Of a stretch of DNA of 64,000 bases, positions 1-7,727 are shown one piece after another. Position 1 is the stretch's first letter. Each line of letters starts with the position of its first letter. The DNA is taken from the NCBI GenBank assembly GCA_041401985.1, contig JAWKTE010000022.1, positions 1-64,000 of the forward strand, written 5' to 3'. The DNA is from JACKHA01 sp041401985 (GTDB taxonomy: Bacteria; Planctomycetota; Phycisphaerae; Phycisphaerales; UBA1924). Made by a program: the position numbers and the translations under genes. The notes below the pieces were generated by a model. It was not told where the DNA came from, made no database searches, and was given only the letters and a program-made list of their open reading frames with translations.

Positions 1-794
1 AACTCCTGTCTATCCAATGACGCCGCCGGCAGCACGATCGACACGGTCGTGCCCTGGCCCGGCGCGGACCGCAGCGAGATGCGTCCCCCCACCGTCTCCA
101 CCAGCGTCTTGCAGATCGACAGCCCGAGCCCGCTCCCGCCGACACGATCCCCCGCCTCGCGTGCGGCGAACGGGCGGAACAGCCGCTGCTGTATCCCCGC
201 GGGCACGCCGGGACCGTCGTCGCAGACATCGATGCGAACCTGTTCATCAACCTCAGTCGAGGCTAGAAGGCGCACAATCCCCCCACCGTCGCCCATGGCC
301 GCCGCGGCATTGAGCAGCAGATTCTGGAACACCTGCACCAGGCCCTCGCGTGACATGCGCGCGCCGATCTCCGGTCCGATGCCGTTCTCGACGCGAATCG
401 TGCCCGCGTCCAGCAGGTCGGCCAGGTGGTCCACCGCCTCGTCGGCACACCGCCCCACGTTGCAACCAGCGGCCGGCTGGGCCGGATCGTCTCCGGCCAA
501 CGACAGGATGGAACGCGCAATCGCTGCGCCACGCTCGGCCCCTGCCGCGGCCCGCTCGATCGCTCGCCGCGCCAACGCGGCGTCGTCGGGCCGCGCGAGC
601 GCCGCGCGGGTGAACCCTTGAATGGGTGTTAGTATGTTGTTCACTTCGTGCGCAACAGACGCCGCGAGCACGCCGAGCGCGGCCAGGCGCCCCGATGATT
701 CGACCGCGGCCACAAGCACCTGCACCTGGCGGTGCATCGCCTCCATCCGCCGCTCGATCGCGGCCAGCGCATCCTGATCGGCTTCGTCCAGCAT
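1..794 (-). CDS. Sensor histidine kinase, C-terminus cut by the window edge
   Basis: Open on the minus strand to the left edge without a stop; 264 residues are visible. The phospho-acceptor region AHEVNNILTPIQ puts the conserved His at residue 49. It is followed by an N-box (FQNLLLNAAAAM, about 156-167), a G1 box (DDGPG, 192-196) and a G2 box (GGSGLGLSICKTLV, 219-232), so dimerisation and ATPase domains are both present and only a few C-terminal residues are probably missing. The ATG at 794 is preceded by GGAGG at a 5-base spacing, which decides the start. No membrane segment or sensor domain is present: residues 1-45 are a short helical lead, so it is probably cytoplasmic with an unseen input. 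The NUDIX gene ends 54 bases upstream on the same strand. The signal and any response regulator are not in the window. Confidence 0.9.
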   Translation of the reverse strand, partial: MLDEADQDALAAIERRMEAMHRQVQVLVAAVESSGRLAALGVLAASVAHEVNNILTPIQGFTRAALARPDDAALARRAIERAAAGAERGAAIARSILSLAGDDPAQPAAGCNVGRCADEAVDHLADLLDAGTIRVENGIGPEIGARMSREGLVQVFQNLLLNAAAAMGDGGGIVRLLASTEVDEQVRIDVCDDGPGVPAGIQQRLFRPFAAREAGDRVGGSGLGLSICKTLVETVGGRISLRSAPGQGTTVSIVLPAASLDRQE

Positions 795-847
795 CCGGAC
801 CTCCAACCGTTGTATCGGTCGGAACCCCCCCACCGCCGAACTCTCCG

Positions 848-1282
848 TCACCGCTCGTCGGTAGACAGCCAGGCGGCGCGTTTGGATGGCTGCTGATCCA
901 GCCATTCAATGATGCCTGCGGGCCGCACGTCGACGGCGTGCAGATCAGAGAGCGCGACCCAATCGAACGCGATGTGGGGCTCTCGGGATTGAACTGATGT
1001 GCTGGAATCATCCAGTTTCACGTGGAACAGGATGGTCAGTTCGTGGCGTGGCTTGCCGCGCTGGATGAAGCGGCACTCGTGGAAAAGTGCCAGCTCCGCG
1101 ACCTGGACCGGAACGCCGGCCTCCTCCTCCAACTCGCGGACCACGGCTTGGCTTGCCGACTCCCCAAACTCGACGTGCCCGCCGGGGAGGTACGCGTACC
1201 CATGCTCGACAGAGCGGCACAGCAACACGCGACCCTGGTGCTCGATCAACGCCCTGGCGATGACCTCGATATGCTGCCCCAC
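848..1282 (-). CDS. NUDIX hydrolase
   Basis: A 144-residue single-domain protein that would hydrolyse a nucleoside diphosphate linked to another moiety. The NUDIX box is complete: GHVEFGESASQAVVRELEEE, then AGV, matching G-x5-E-x7-REUxEExGU with the metal-binding glutamates in place. The frame stays open upstream to 1363, but GTG at 1282 has GGAGG five bases ahead, while a longer start would run through the parS-like site and into parB. The substrate cannot be told from sequence. It is divergent from parB and upstream of the histidine kinase on the same strand. Confidence 0.85.
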   Translation of the reverse strand: MGQHIEVIARALIEHQGRVLLCRSVEHGYAYLPGGHVEFGESASQAVVRELEEEAGVPVQVAELALFHECRFIQRGKPRHELTILFHVKLDDSSTSVQSREPHIAFDWVALSDLHAVDVRPAGIIEWLDQQPSKRAAWLSTDER

Positions 1283-1291
1283 GCCTTCCTC

Positions 1292-1307
1292 CGTTCCACG
1301 TGAAACT
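1292..1307. promoter_or_regulatory. parS-like centromere site
   Basis: The 16-mer CGTTCCACGTGAAACT contains the 14-base core GTTCCACGTGAAAC, which is the inner core of the classical bacterial parS palindrome (TGTTCCACGTGAAACA in Bacillus). Only the two outermost bases differ. It lies between the divergent NUDIX and parB starts, 37 bases before the parB ATG. A ParB-loading site beside parB is a usual arrangement, and ParB binding here could also affect both divergent promoters. Confidence 0.9.
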
Positions 1308-1344
1308 TGGGCCGACTCGCCCCGGCGGGTCGATTGGAGTCGCC

Positions 1345-2334
1345 ATGGCCAAGGACAAAGCAAGCGCCCCGCGTCGCCTCGGCAGAGGCCTCTCGAGCCT
1401 CATCGACGTTCCCGCCGTGCCGGTGGCGGTGCCGGCTTCGGCACCCGCGGATCAACCCGCGACGGCCATTTCGCCTGTCGCCGAGCAGTCTACGCCATCT
1501 CCGACCGGCGTTCGGTTTCTCGACACCGGCTCGATCTCGCCCTCGCCGTTCCAGCCGCGGCGGGCCATGTCGGAGCGGACGCTGGACGAACTGGCCTCGT
1601 CGCTCCGGCGGTCTGGGTTGATGCAGCCGATCATCGTGCGCGAGCGGGCGGTGGGGGAGTTCGAGCTGGTGGCCGGCGAGCGCCGGTGGCGGGCGGCCCA
1701 GCGGGCCGGGCTGGCGGCGATCCCGGCGTTGGTGAAGAAGTTATCGGACGAAGACGCGGCCGAGTGGGCCCTGGTCGAGAACATCCAGCGCGAGGACCTC
1801 AACGCCATGGACAAGGCGTGGGCGTTCCGGTCGCTGGGGGAGCGGTTCGGGTTGTCGCACGCCGAGATCGCCGAGCGGGTTGGGCTGGAGCGGTCGAGCG
1901 TGGTGAACTTCATACGCCTGACAGACCTCGAACAAGAGATCGCGGGGCTGATCGCGGCGGGGCGGCTGTCGGGCGGGCATGGGAAGGCGTTGCTGCAGGC
2001 GCCGGCGGGTGCGGGGCGGGTGGTGCTGGCCAAGCGGGCCGCGGAGGAGAACTGGAGCGTTCGGCGGACCGAGAGCGAGTCGGTGGCGGCGGCGGGGAAG
2101 GCGGCGGACGGGGCGTCGGCGGCGGTGGGGGGGCCGCGCGGGGCCAAGGCGGCCGAGCGGGCGGCCCACACGGCGCTGCTCGAGGACCTGGAGCGTCAAC
2201 TGGGCGAGCACCTTGGGACGAAGGTGGTGATCTCGACCAAGGCGGGGGGGAAGAAGGGCAAGATCGAGATCGCGTTCTATGACCTGGACCAGTTCGATGG
2301 GGTGATGCAGCGGATGGGGTTCAAGATGAGATAG
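1345..2334 (+). CDS. parB: Chromosome-partitioning protein ParB
   Basis: 329 residues. The N-terminal RLGRGLSSLI (residues 11-20) resembles the segment ParB uses to contact ParA. Then come the CTP-binding ParB/Srx core with PFQPRR (68-73), GERRWRAA (111-118) and ENIQRED (145-151), and the helix-turn-helix that reads parS (about 168-195). A low-complexity Ala/Gly/Glu linker (about 235-275) leads to a C-terminal dimerisation domain. The ATG at 1345 has GGAG seven bases upstream; the frame is open from 1300, but that would cover the parS-like site. parA is not visible: the genes on the left are a NUDIX hydrolase and a kinase, so it must lie elsewhere. Confidence 0.97.
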   Translation: MAKDKASAPRRLGRGLSSLIDVPAVPVAVPASAPADQPATAISPVAEQSTPSPTGVRFLDTGSISPSPFQPRRAMSERTLDELASSLRRSGLMQPIIVRERAVGEFELVAGERRWRAAQRAGLAAIPALVKKLSDEDAAEWALVENIQREDLNAMDKAWAFRSLGERFGLSHAEIAERVGLERSSVVNFIRLTDLEQEIAGLIAAGRLSGGHGKALLQAPAGAGRVVLAKRAAEENWSVRRTESESVAAAGKAADGASAAVGGPRGAKAAERAAHTALLEDLERQLGEHLGTKVVISTKAGGKKGKIEIAFYDLDQFDGVMQRMGFKMR

Positions 2335-2339
2335 CCGTC

Positions 2340-2392
2340 GGAGTACGCAGAGGTGCGGAGCAAGACGCGGAGGTGCGCGGAGGTGGGAGTGT
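2340..2392. repeat. Short GCGGAGGTG-type tandem repeat after parB
   Basis: Imperfect iterations of GCAGAGGTGCGGAG, GCGGAGGTG and GCGCGGAGGTG directly follow the parB stop. They are Phycisphaerae-style intergenic low-complexity repeats with no coding role seen. No clear terminator accompanies them. Confidence 0.5.
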
Positions 2393-2419
2393 GTTGAGGG
2401 GCGGGTTGGAGGCCGCGGG

Positions 2420-2797
2420 ATGAGGGCGTTCTCTTCGACGTGCGTTTCGGCAACGGTCGAGGCGGGCGTTGCGTCGATCGCGCTCGCAGACGCGGCCGAA
2501 GGGCCGTCGTCGTACTTGTTGTTGCAGCGAACGCTGGAGCCCGATGAAAAGGACCGCACGCTTGGACTCGTGGGGGTCTACGTCGAGCTGGGCTCGCAGC
2601 ACCGATCGGGTTATGGGGGCGTTGAGTCGATTGAGTTGGATGGCGCGGCGCTGTGCGTTCGGCTTGGTGGAGGAACCGCCGAGCGTGTGGGCGCAAGTGC
2701 GATTCGAGTGGCTCTCGTGTGTGATGAGGGCGAGTTGGACGTGATTCGGCGGAACCTGCGATTGATCGCTGGAGACGATGTTGCGCTATTGATGTGA
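2420..2797 (+). CDS. Imm10-like immunity protein (probable)
   Basis: 125 residues, no signal peptide or membrane segment. The core pattern is YLLLQRTLEPDEKDRTLGLV, then GVYVEL, YGGVESIELDGAAL and a closing GASAIRVAL strand. It resembles the polymorphic-toxin immunity family Imm10 (LLQR..EPDEQD..LG....YGGV.S..L) as I recall it. No toxin gene is adjacent: upstream is parB, downstream a hairpin repeat and a secreted protein. Members of this family are often found as orphans. Codon use is less G/C-biased at third positions than in parB, which suggests transfer. A GTG or ATG a few codons away is possible as start; no strong ribosome site decides it. Confidence 0.6.
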   Translation: MRAFSSTCVSATVEAGVASIALADAAEGPSSYLLLQRTLEPDEKDRTLGLVGVYVELGSQHRSGYGGVESIELDGAALCVRLGGGTAERVGASAIRVALVCDEGELDVIRRNLRLIAGDDVALLM

Positions 2798-2868
2798 ACT
2801 GCGCCGTTCGTGATCGGCTCAACGGCCAGCGGCCGGGCGCTCTCGAACGGACGGCGTGCGCCCCTGGC

Positions 2869-2914
2869 TGATCGGCACCGACTTGCTCCGCGGACTCCGC
2901 AAGTCGGTGGCACG
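2869..2914. repeat. Hairpin repeat, family A (CCGACTTGC/GCAAGTCGG)
   Basis: A lone copy of a 46-base palindromic element beginning TGATCGGCACCGACTTGC and ending GCAAGTCGGTGGCAC. The arms ACCGACTTGC and GCAAGTCGGT pair perfectly. Other copies occur at 4946, 5129 and 5455, all outside genes. Confidence 0.85.
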
Positions 2915-2964
2915 TTGGGGACGGGAGCGGCGAAGTTGCGGGAGGCCGCGAGGGAGAGTGTGTG

Positions 2965-4083
2965 ATGGCCGGAAACACGGTGCGGGGCGTGCGTGGTGGT
3001 TGGTGCGTGGCGGCGGTGGTGGGGGGTGTTGGTGGGGCCGCGGCGGGGCAGACGGTTCGGAGTGTGGCGGTGGAGGCCAACGACCTGGTGTGGGAGCCGT
3101 GGTCGGGGCGGCTGTTCGCGTCGGTGCCGAGCGCGGCCGGGGGTGGGCTGGCGGACTCGGTTGTGCCGATCGATCCGTGGGCCGGTGTGCTCGAGGCGCC
3201 GATCCCCGTGGGCGTGAATCCCAACATTCTCGCGGTGTCCGACAACGGCCAATACCTGTACGCCGGGCTGGACGGTGAGGCTGCGATTCAGCGGGTTGAT
3301 CTGGCGTCGCGAACGCCCGATCTTCACTTCGGCCTGGGCATCCACCCGTTCTCTGGCAGCCTCATGCACGCGGAGGACATCGAGGTCGTCCCGGGATCAC
3401 CTGAGTCCATCGTGGTCAGTCGCCGCAACTTCAGTGGCTCACCGAGGCACGAGGGGGTGGCCGTTTTCGACGGGGCCGTGCAGCGCCCCATCACGACGCC
3501 AAGGCACACCGGGAGCAACAGGATCGAGTTCGGCAACGATCCGTCGACTCTATATGGCTACAACAACGAAGCCACTGACTTCGGCTTCAGAACGATGCGC
3601 GTGGATTCGAATGGCGTGGAGACCGTCTTCGAGCCCCCGTTTTGGCTGTTCGTCGGATTCGAGCTCGATTTCGTCTTCGACGGGCAGTGGGCGATTGCCA
3701 CCTCGGGGCAGGTGATCGATCCGGTGGCGAGCGTGTCGGTGGGCGAGTTCTGGCCGTTCGGTCCGAAGGCGGGCTCGGTGGTCTCCGACCCCGCCAATGA
3801 CGCCGTGTTCTTTCTGGCGGGGAACGTGATCAGTATCTACGACCGGGACGGGTTCGTGCTGCGGGACACGATCGTGGTGCCGGGGGCGTCGTCGCACACG
3901 TTCGACCTGTGGCGGTGGGGTGCGGACGGGCTGGCGTTCCGGGACGCAGGGACCGACCGGGTGTGGCTGGTCAACGGGGTGATGGTGCCTGCGCCACACG
4001 CCGCTTTGGTGTTGGCGCCGGTTGCGGTGCTTCGGCGAACGCGCCGAAGTCCTGTCTGCGGAGGGTCGGCGACTGCTCTCTGA
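2965..4083 (+). CDS. Secreted beta-propeller-like protein with PEP-CTERM-like tail
   Basis: 372 residues. An N-terminal export signal (about 12-26, Gly/Val/Ala-rich, ending AAAGQ) is followed by strand-rich sequence with propeller-like phrases (NILAVSDNGQYLYAGLDG, DIEVVPGSPESIVVSRRN, GVAVFDGA). The end, VPAPHAALVLAPVAVLRRTR, is a proline-started hydrophobic stretch closed by arginines, like PEP-CTERM sorting tails, with about ten extra residues after it. Ligand and role are unknown. ATG at 2965 is chosen; GTG at 2962 is directly in front of it and equally possible. The gene starts shortly after a family A hairpin repeat. Confidence 0.75.
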   Translation: MAGNTVRGVRGGWCVAAVVGGVGGAAAGQTVRSVAVEANDLVWEPWSGRLFASVPSAAGGGLADSVVPIDPWAGVLEAPIPVGVNPNILAVSDNGQYLYAGLDGEAAIQRVDLASRTPDLHFGLGIHPFSGSLMHAEDIEVVPGSPESIVVSRRNFSGSPRHEGVAVFDGAVQRPITTPRHTGSNRIEFGNDPSTLYGYNNEATDFGFRTMRVDSNGVETVFEPPFWLFVGFELDFVFDGQWAIATSGQVIDPVASVSVGEFWPFGPKAGSVVSDPANDAVFFLAGNVISIYDRDGFVLRDTIVVPGASSHTFDLWRWGADGLAFRDAGTDRVWLVNGVMVPAPHAALVLAPVAVLRRTRRSPVCGGSATAL

Positions 4084-4160
4084 GCGGACATCAGCAGCGC
4101 GGTGTCCGGTGAGAACTTCGGCACACCCGCATCTGTCCACTGGCATGCTACGCAATCGGG

Positions 4161-4388
4161 TCATTGGCCCTTGGCGAACTCACTCCACACCAACCCCATG
4201 GGCACACAACCCTCAAAGCCCTCCACGACGAGACAGTCGACTCCACCAAACTCGTAGACCTCCACAACGCGGTACGAACGCTCCGGGACGAGTCGCTCCA
4301 AGTCCGTGTGGAGAATCCATCCCCGACCTCGCACCGTGGGACGGTAGATGACGATGTCTCCGACGTGGAATGGGCTTCTTGGGTCCAT
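4161..4388 (-). CDS. Small protein of unknown function (75 aa)
   Basis: Starts MDPRSPFHVGDIVIYRP and ends GLVWSEFAKGQ. The FHVGDIVIYRP...SYRVVEVYEF pattern suggests an SH3-like small beta barrel, a fold also common among immunity proteins; this is inference only. The frame is open to 4517, but the upstream part is Pro/Arg-rich shadow sequence, so ATG at 4388 is preferred without a good ribosome site. It lies 159 bases downstream of the CdiI-like gene on the same strand. Lower GC than the housekeeping genes nearby. Confidence 0.55.
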   Translation of the reverse strand: MDPRSPFHVGDIVIYRPTVRGRGWILHTDLERLVPERSYRVVEVYEFGGVDCLVVEGFEGCVPMGLVWSEFAKGQ

Positions 4389-4547
4389 GCTTGGGGGTCC
4401 CCAGCGGAACAGAGACTGTTCCGGGCTCGGTGCCAAGTGGGAGGACATGCTCCGGCAGTCCTCGGGCCCGCCCAAACGCTGGCCGTGTGGTCGGAGTCGC
4501 TCGGGGCAACGTGCCACCCGACCGCCTGCGCCCAGTCCAGAGCGCTC

Positions 4548-4853
4548 CTATGCCTGGTCGGGCGGCGTGCGCAACATCTGGGCCAACTCGCGAAGCCACT
4601 GGCTTGCGGTCTGGCGATGAACCGTCGGATCATACTGACAATAGAATGTCTTCCAAAGCACAGACGCCGGCTCACCCTTGATCTGCTCGGCAACCACATC
4701 CAACGAGTCTGCCAAACTGCGCAGCCCTTCTTGCGATTCGCCCTCTCGATAGAGTGCAACCACGTCACCGACTGTGCCGTCAAGCCTCCAGTCCTGGTGG
4801 AAGTACGTACTCAGGAACTCCTTCACGCGGGCGGCATGGTCGTCTGTGCTCAT
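4548..4853 (-). CDS. CdiI-like contact-dependent inhibition immunity protein (probable)
   Basis: 101 residues beginning MSTDDHAARVKEFLSTYFHQ. The phrase YFHQDW near the N-terminus, a middle helix with ALYREGESQEGLRSLADSLD, and a C-terminal QWLRELAQML match, from memory, the family annotated as contact-dependent growth inhibition immunity protein (yFhqDw...evv..y...WL..). No CdiA or other toxin is present nearby. The frame is open far upstream, but that region is the repeat cluster 4946-5500, so ATG at 4853 is used. With the Imm10-like gene and the 75-aa gene it forms a small immunity-like islet. Confidence 0.6.
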   Translation of the reverse strand: MSTDDHAARVKEFLSTYFHQDWRLDGTVGDVVALYREGESQEGLRSLADSLDVVAEQIKGEPASVLWKTFYCQYDPTVHRQTASQWLRELAQMLRTPPDQA

Positions 4854-5524
4854 GGCTGCATCGCCGTGTGTGTCGCACTGCGGGTGGACAGCATACTCGG
4901 TCGGATCGGTGGCTGTGTCGCTCGACGCAAATGGAGACCCTGGCTTGATCGGCACTGACTTGCTCCGCAGACTGCGCAAGTCGGTGGCACGTTTGGCGTG
5001 GGGGCGCTCGCCGACCCCTCCGGGGTCGAGGATCGAGGGGGGGCTGTCCAGGGGCTGAAGCCCCTGGCAACAGTCGTGCGCCCTCCGGGCGGGGAGTGGG
5101 CGGCGCGGTGTGGTTGTGGGCCGCGGGTTGATCGGCACCGACTTGCTTCGCGGACTGCGCAAGTCGGTGGCACATGCGGCGTGAGGGGGGCTCGCCGACC
5201 CCTCCGGGGTCGAGGATTGAGGCGGCTTTCCCAGGGGCTGAAGCCCCTGGCAACGGTCGTGCGCCCTCGGGGCGGGGAGATGCGTGCGCCGTCTGGGCCT
5301 AGAGTGTTGTGCGCACTTGGAGTGGGAAGTGGGGCGGCACGGCGTGGATGGGCGTCGAGTGTTGTGCGGCACCGAGAAACGCCGCGGGGCGGCGTGTCTC
5401 GGTGGCACAGTTGGGGAGTTGTGGTCGGTTTGTGGGAGCGTGGGGGTTGTGGGTCGATCGGCACCGACTTGCTCCGAAGACTCCGCAAATCGGTGGCACG
5501 CGAGGCCGGGTCGTGCGGCCTGGG
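4854..5524. repeat. Gene-free stretch packed with hairpin repeats A, B and C
   Basis: No convincing gene. Family A copies (arms CCGACTTGC/GCAAGTCGG) are at 4946-4992, 5129-5173 and 5455-5500. Family B copies, about 90 bases with two hairpins (CGACCCCTCCGGGGTCG and AGGGGCTGAAGCCCCT) followed by GGCAACAGTCGTGCG or close variants, are at 5011-5100 and 5195-5280. Family C, starting CGGCACCGAGAAACGCCG and ending GTCTCGGTGGCACAG, is at 5367-5410. A and C share the flanks CGGCACCGA and TCGGTGGCAC, so C looks like A with a different loop. A and B alternate, as if spread as a composite unit. Confidence 0.85.
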
Positions 5525-5911
5525 TCACTCGCGCTCGGCTAGGCGGGCCACCTGCAGTTCCAGGCGTTTGATCTCGCGGAGGACGCGGTTGCGGTGGATC
5601 TGCATCCAGAACCACGCCTTGATCATGCCCATGGCGCTCATGAGCCAGAGGAAGGCCGCGGCGTAGAAGATCTGCCAGCGCGTCGTTTCGGCGTCGAAGA
5701 ACCAGACGATGCTGGCGATGGCCAGGGCCAACATCGCGAGTTGGACGACGATCATGAGTGTGGAGAGGAAGCGGTTCTGGCCGCGGAGGCTGTCGGCCAG
5801 GAGCGAGGTGATCGAGTCGCGCTGGCCGCCGGGGTCTTCGGCGAGGGCGTGCTTGATGGCGTCGTCGAGGGTGTTGGTGGTGGGGGGGTTGGGATTGGCG
5901 TGCTGGTTCAC
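5525..5911 (-). CDS. DUF6768-like small membrane protein, sigma-factor partner
   Basis: 128 residues starting at GTG 5911, whose first bases overlap the TGA of the upstream sigma gene (GTGA), so the two are translationally coupled. A polar N-terminus (NTLDDAIKHALAEDPGGQ) is followed by two membrane helices (about 52-72 and 77-100) and a basic C-terminal helix (LREIKRLELQVARLAERE) able to form a coiled coil. The layout fits small planctomycete proteins encoded after ECF sigma genes and named DUF6768, as I recall. A role as the membrane sensor or anti-sigma for the adjacent factor is inference. Confidence 0.7.
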   Translation of the reverse strand: MNQHANPNPPTTNTLDDAIKHALAEDPGGQRDSITSLLADSLRGQNRFLSTLMIVVQLAMLALAIASIVWFFDAETTRWQIFYAAAFLWLMSAMGMIKAWFWMQIHRNRVLREIKRLELQVARLAERE

Positions 5912-6513
5912 TGTGTGTCCCTTTCGAGGATGCGTTTGAGGTCTTTGCGTGCGTGGAACAGGCGGCTCTTGGCCGTGCCGGGTGGGATGGCCAGGGCGCG
6001 GGCGATGGCGTCGATGGGCAGGTCGTGGGCGTAGTGCAGGGCGAGGATGGCGCGGCGGTCTGGGCGGAGGCGATCGAGCGCGCGGCGGACGCGGGCTGAT
6101 GTGATGGCGCGGGACTCGGCGTCGGCGAGGGTTGTGTCGGGTTGGGCTGGGTCGTGGCGCGGGGCGGCTTGGTGGGGCGCGGTGGGTGCGCCGGGCGCGT
6201 TGGAGTGGAACGGTTGCTGGCGGGCGCGCTCGCGTGTGCGGGCGCGGATCCAGTCGCTGGATTTGTGCGCGACGATGCGCATGGCCCAGGCGGGGAAGGC
6301 GGCGGGGTCGTCGAGGGCCGCCAGGCCGCGGGCGATGGCGATCATGGCGAGTTGGGCGACGTCGGCGGCGTCGGGCGAGTTGCACAGGTCGCGGGCCCGG
6401 GCGAGCAGGCGCGGGGCCCAGCGTTCGAGCAGGAGGTGCAGGGCGCGGCGGTCGCCGTCCTGGGCTTGCAGGACGAGGAGTTCGTCGAGGATCTGTTGGG
6501 CGGAGCGTGGCAT
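5908..6513 (-). CDS. ECF-type RNA polymerase sigma factor
   Basis: 201 residues from ATG 6513. Region 2 spans about residues 10-85 (DGDRRALHLLLERWAPRLLA, then FPAWAMRIVAHKSSDWIRAR). Region 4 spans about 140-195, with the helix-turn-helix DLPIDAIARALAIPPGTAKS followed by RLFHARKDL. The Pro/Gln/His-rich linker between the regions is typical. The last codons overlap the start of the DUF6768-like gene, so sigma and partner are co-expressed. The small lipoprotein gene lies 59 bases upstream on the same strand and may belong to the same operon. Confidence 0.9.
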   Translation of the reverse strand: MPRSAQQILDELLVLQAQDGDRRALHLLLERWAPRLLARARDLCNSPDAADVAQLAMIAIARGLAALDDPAAFPAWAMRIVAHKSSDWIRARTRERARQQPFHSNAPGAPTAPHQAAPRHDPAQPDTTLADAESRAITSARVRRALDRLRPDRRAILALHYAHDLPIDAIARALAIPPGTAKSRLFHARKDLKRILERDTQ

Positions 6514-6572
6514 GGCGACCTTCTGGGGGTATGGTCGCCGGGGAGGGGTGGGGGGTTCAAGCCATGAACCGG

Positions 6573-6950
6573 CTAGTTCAGGCGCTGGTCGTGCGAGTCG
6601 GACCAGGCGCGGCGGATCTGGCCCTGGGCGTCGAGTTCGACGTGGGAACGCTCGGTGCGGATCTCGTCGTGGGGGTCGGGGCGGTGCTCGTGGGTGCGGG
6701 TGGTGTGGGTCCAGGTGAGGACGCGGCCGCCGGCGTCGGTGGGGGCGGTGTGGTCGGGCGGGCCGTAGTGGAGTTCGAGCCAGTCGGCGGGGGCCATGTC
6801 GGGGCGGAGGGCGGCGAGGATGTTGGGCGGGATGCGGGCGCCCTCGGTGTTGGTGGTGACGGTGCGCTGGCCGGTGGAGCATGCGGCCAGGGGGAGGGCG
6901 AGGGCGAGGATCAGGAGGGGTGTGGTTGCGATGCGTGGGAGGTGGGGCAT
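6573..6950 (-). CDS. Small lipoprotein, BamE-like fold possible
   Basis: 125 residues from ATG 6950. The signal sequence PLLILALALPLAAC ends in a lipobox with Cys at about residue 24, so it should be lipidated. The mature part has ILAALRPDMAPADWLELHYG followed by PPDHT...VLTWTHTTR, a pattern like SmpA/OmlA/BamE domains (gMt..eV...lGpP...w.Y); this is a weak resemblance. The frame is open upstream through a poly-proline run (6963-6992), which is G-rich non-coding sequence. It lies between the 72-aa gene and the sigma gene on the same strand. Confidence 0.7.
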   Translation of the reverse strand: MPHLPRIATTPLLILALALPLAACSTGQRTVTTNTEGARIPPNILAALRPDMAPADWLELHYGPPDHTAPTDAGGRVLTWTHTTRTHEHRPDPHDEIRTERSHVELDAQGQIRRAWSDSHDQRLN

Positions 6951-7011
6951 GGAGCGGTGTACCGGTGGGGGAGGGGGAGGAGGCGGAGGGGGGGTGGGCG
7001 TGCCCACGCGG

Positions 7012-7230
7012 CTACATGATGCGCAGATCGGGGATCTCTCGGAAGTCTTCGGGCTTGACGCCGTAGTCGAGCAAGGCCTGCTGCTTGGCCAGGGCCCAGT
7101 TGTCCTGGAGATGGTCCTGGAAGGGACCGGGCTCGCCGGGGCGGAAGGCGAGGACGTAGACGCCCTCGGGATAGGCCTCGAGGACGAGTCGCTCGATGCC
7201 GTCGCGGTTGAGGGTTGCTTCGAGGGCCAT
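7012..7230 (-). CDS. Small conserved-looking protein (72 aa), unknown
   Basis: Begins MALEATLNRDGIERLVLEAY and continues with VYVLAFRPGEPGP, ending DFREIPDLRIM. No signal or membrane helix. ATG at 7230 is preceded by GGAG at about ten bases. It sits 38 bases after the end of the four-helix membrane protein gene on the same strand. I do not recognise the family. Confidence 0.65.
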   Translation of the reverse strand: MALEATLNRDGIERLVLEAYPEGVYVLAFRPGEPGPFQDHLQDNWALAKQQALLDYGVKPEDFREIPDLRIM

Positions 7231-7268
7231 GGGGTGGTTTCTCCGTTGCGCCGGAAGTGTCGGAACGC

Positions 7269-7694
7269 TCAGTGGTTGGCGGTGTTCAGGACGAATTGGA
7301 AGGTGAGGGTGGCGAAGGCGGTGGCGTGAAGGAATGAGAAGAGCCACGCGGATTTGACGTAGAGGGGCAAGAGGCCGCGGGGTCGCCAGGTGGCGATGAC
7401 GGCGGCGCCGAGGGTGGTGATGGGCCAATAGGCGAGGAGGAGAACGGCGCCGGTCAAGCGGCCGGATAGGTCGTTGCCGGCGTGGCTGGTGAGCGCGACG
7501 AGCGCGGCGTCGAGGATCGCGATGGACGCGACGGCGGCGATGATGCGCCGGGCGTAGCGACGGTCGGATGCGGGCAGGGGCGGGCCGGGGAGGTTGTCGG
7601 TGGCGCGGCAGTCGCGGATGTAGCGGCTGATTGCCCAGAGGGAGACAACCAGGAGGGCGACTGCGGTCGGGATGCCGACGGTGTTCCAGAGCAT
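7269..7694 (-). CDS. Four-helix membrane protein, unknown
   Basis: 141 residues with hydrophobic segments at about 5-25, 50-70, 82-104 and 113-137. No domain is recognised. It is first in a minus-strand run (membrane protein, 72-aa protein, lipoprotein, sigma factor, DUF6768-like) and may share its transcription. Confidence 0.7.
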   Translation of the reverse strand: MLWNTVGIPTAVALLVVSLWAISRYIRDCRATDNLPGPPLPASDRRYARRIIAAVASIAILDAALVALTSHAGNDLSGRLTGAVLLLAYWPITTLGAAVIATWRPRGLLPLYVKSAWLFSFLHATAFATLTFQFVLNTANH

Positions 7695-7727
7695 GGGTGG
7701 CTGCGCGTGGAAGCGATGCGCTTCACT

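Noticed and set aside
4854..5615. Extended reading of the CdiI-like gene to 5615
   Set aside because: The extension is translation of hairpin repeats A, B and C.
7000..7007. Longer start for the BamE-like lipoprotein
   Set aside because: Would place a poly-proline run before the signal peptide; ATG 6950 directly precedes it.
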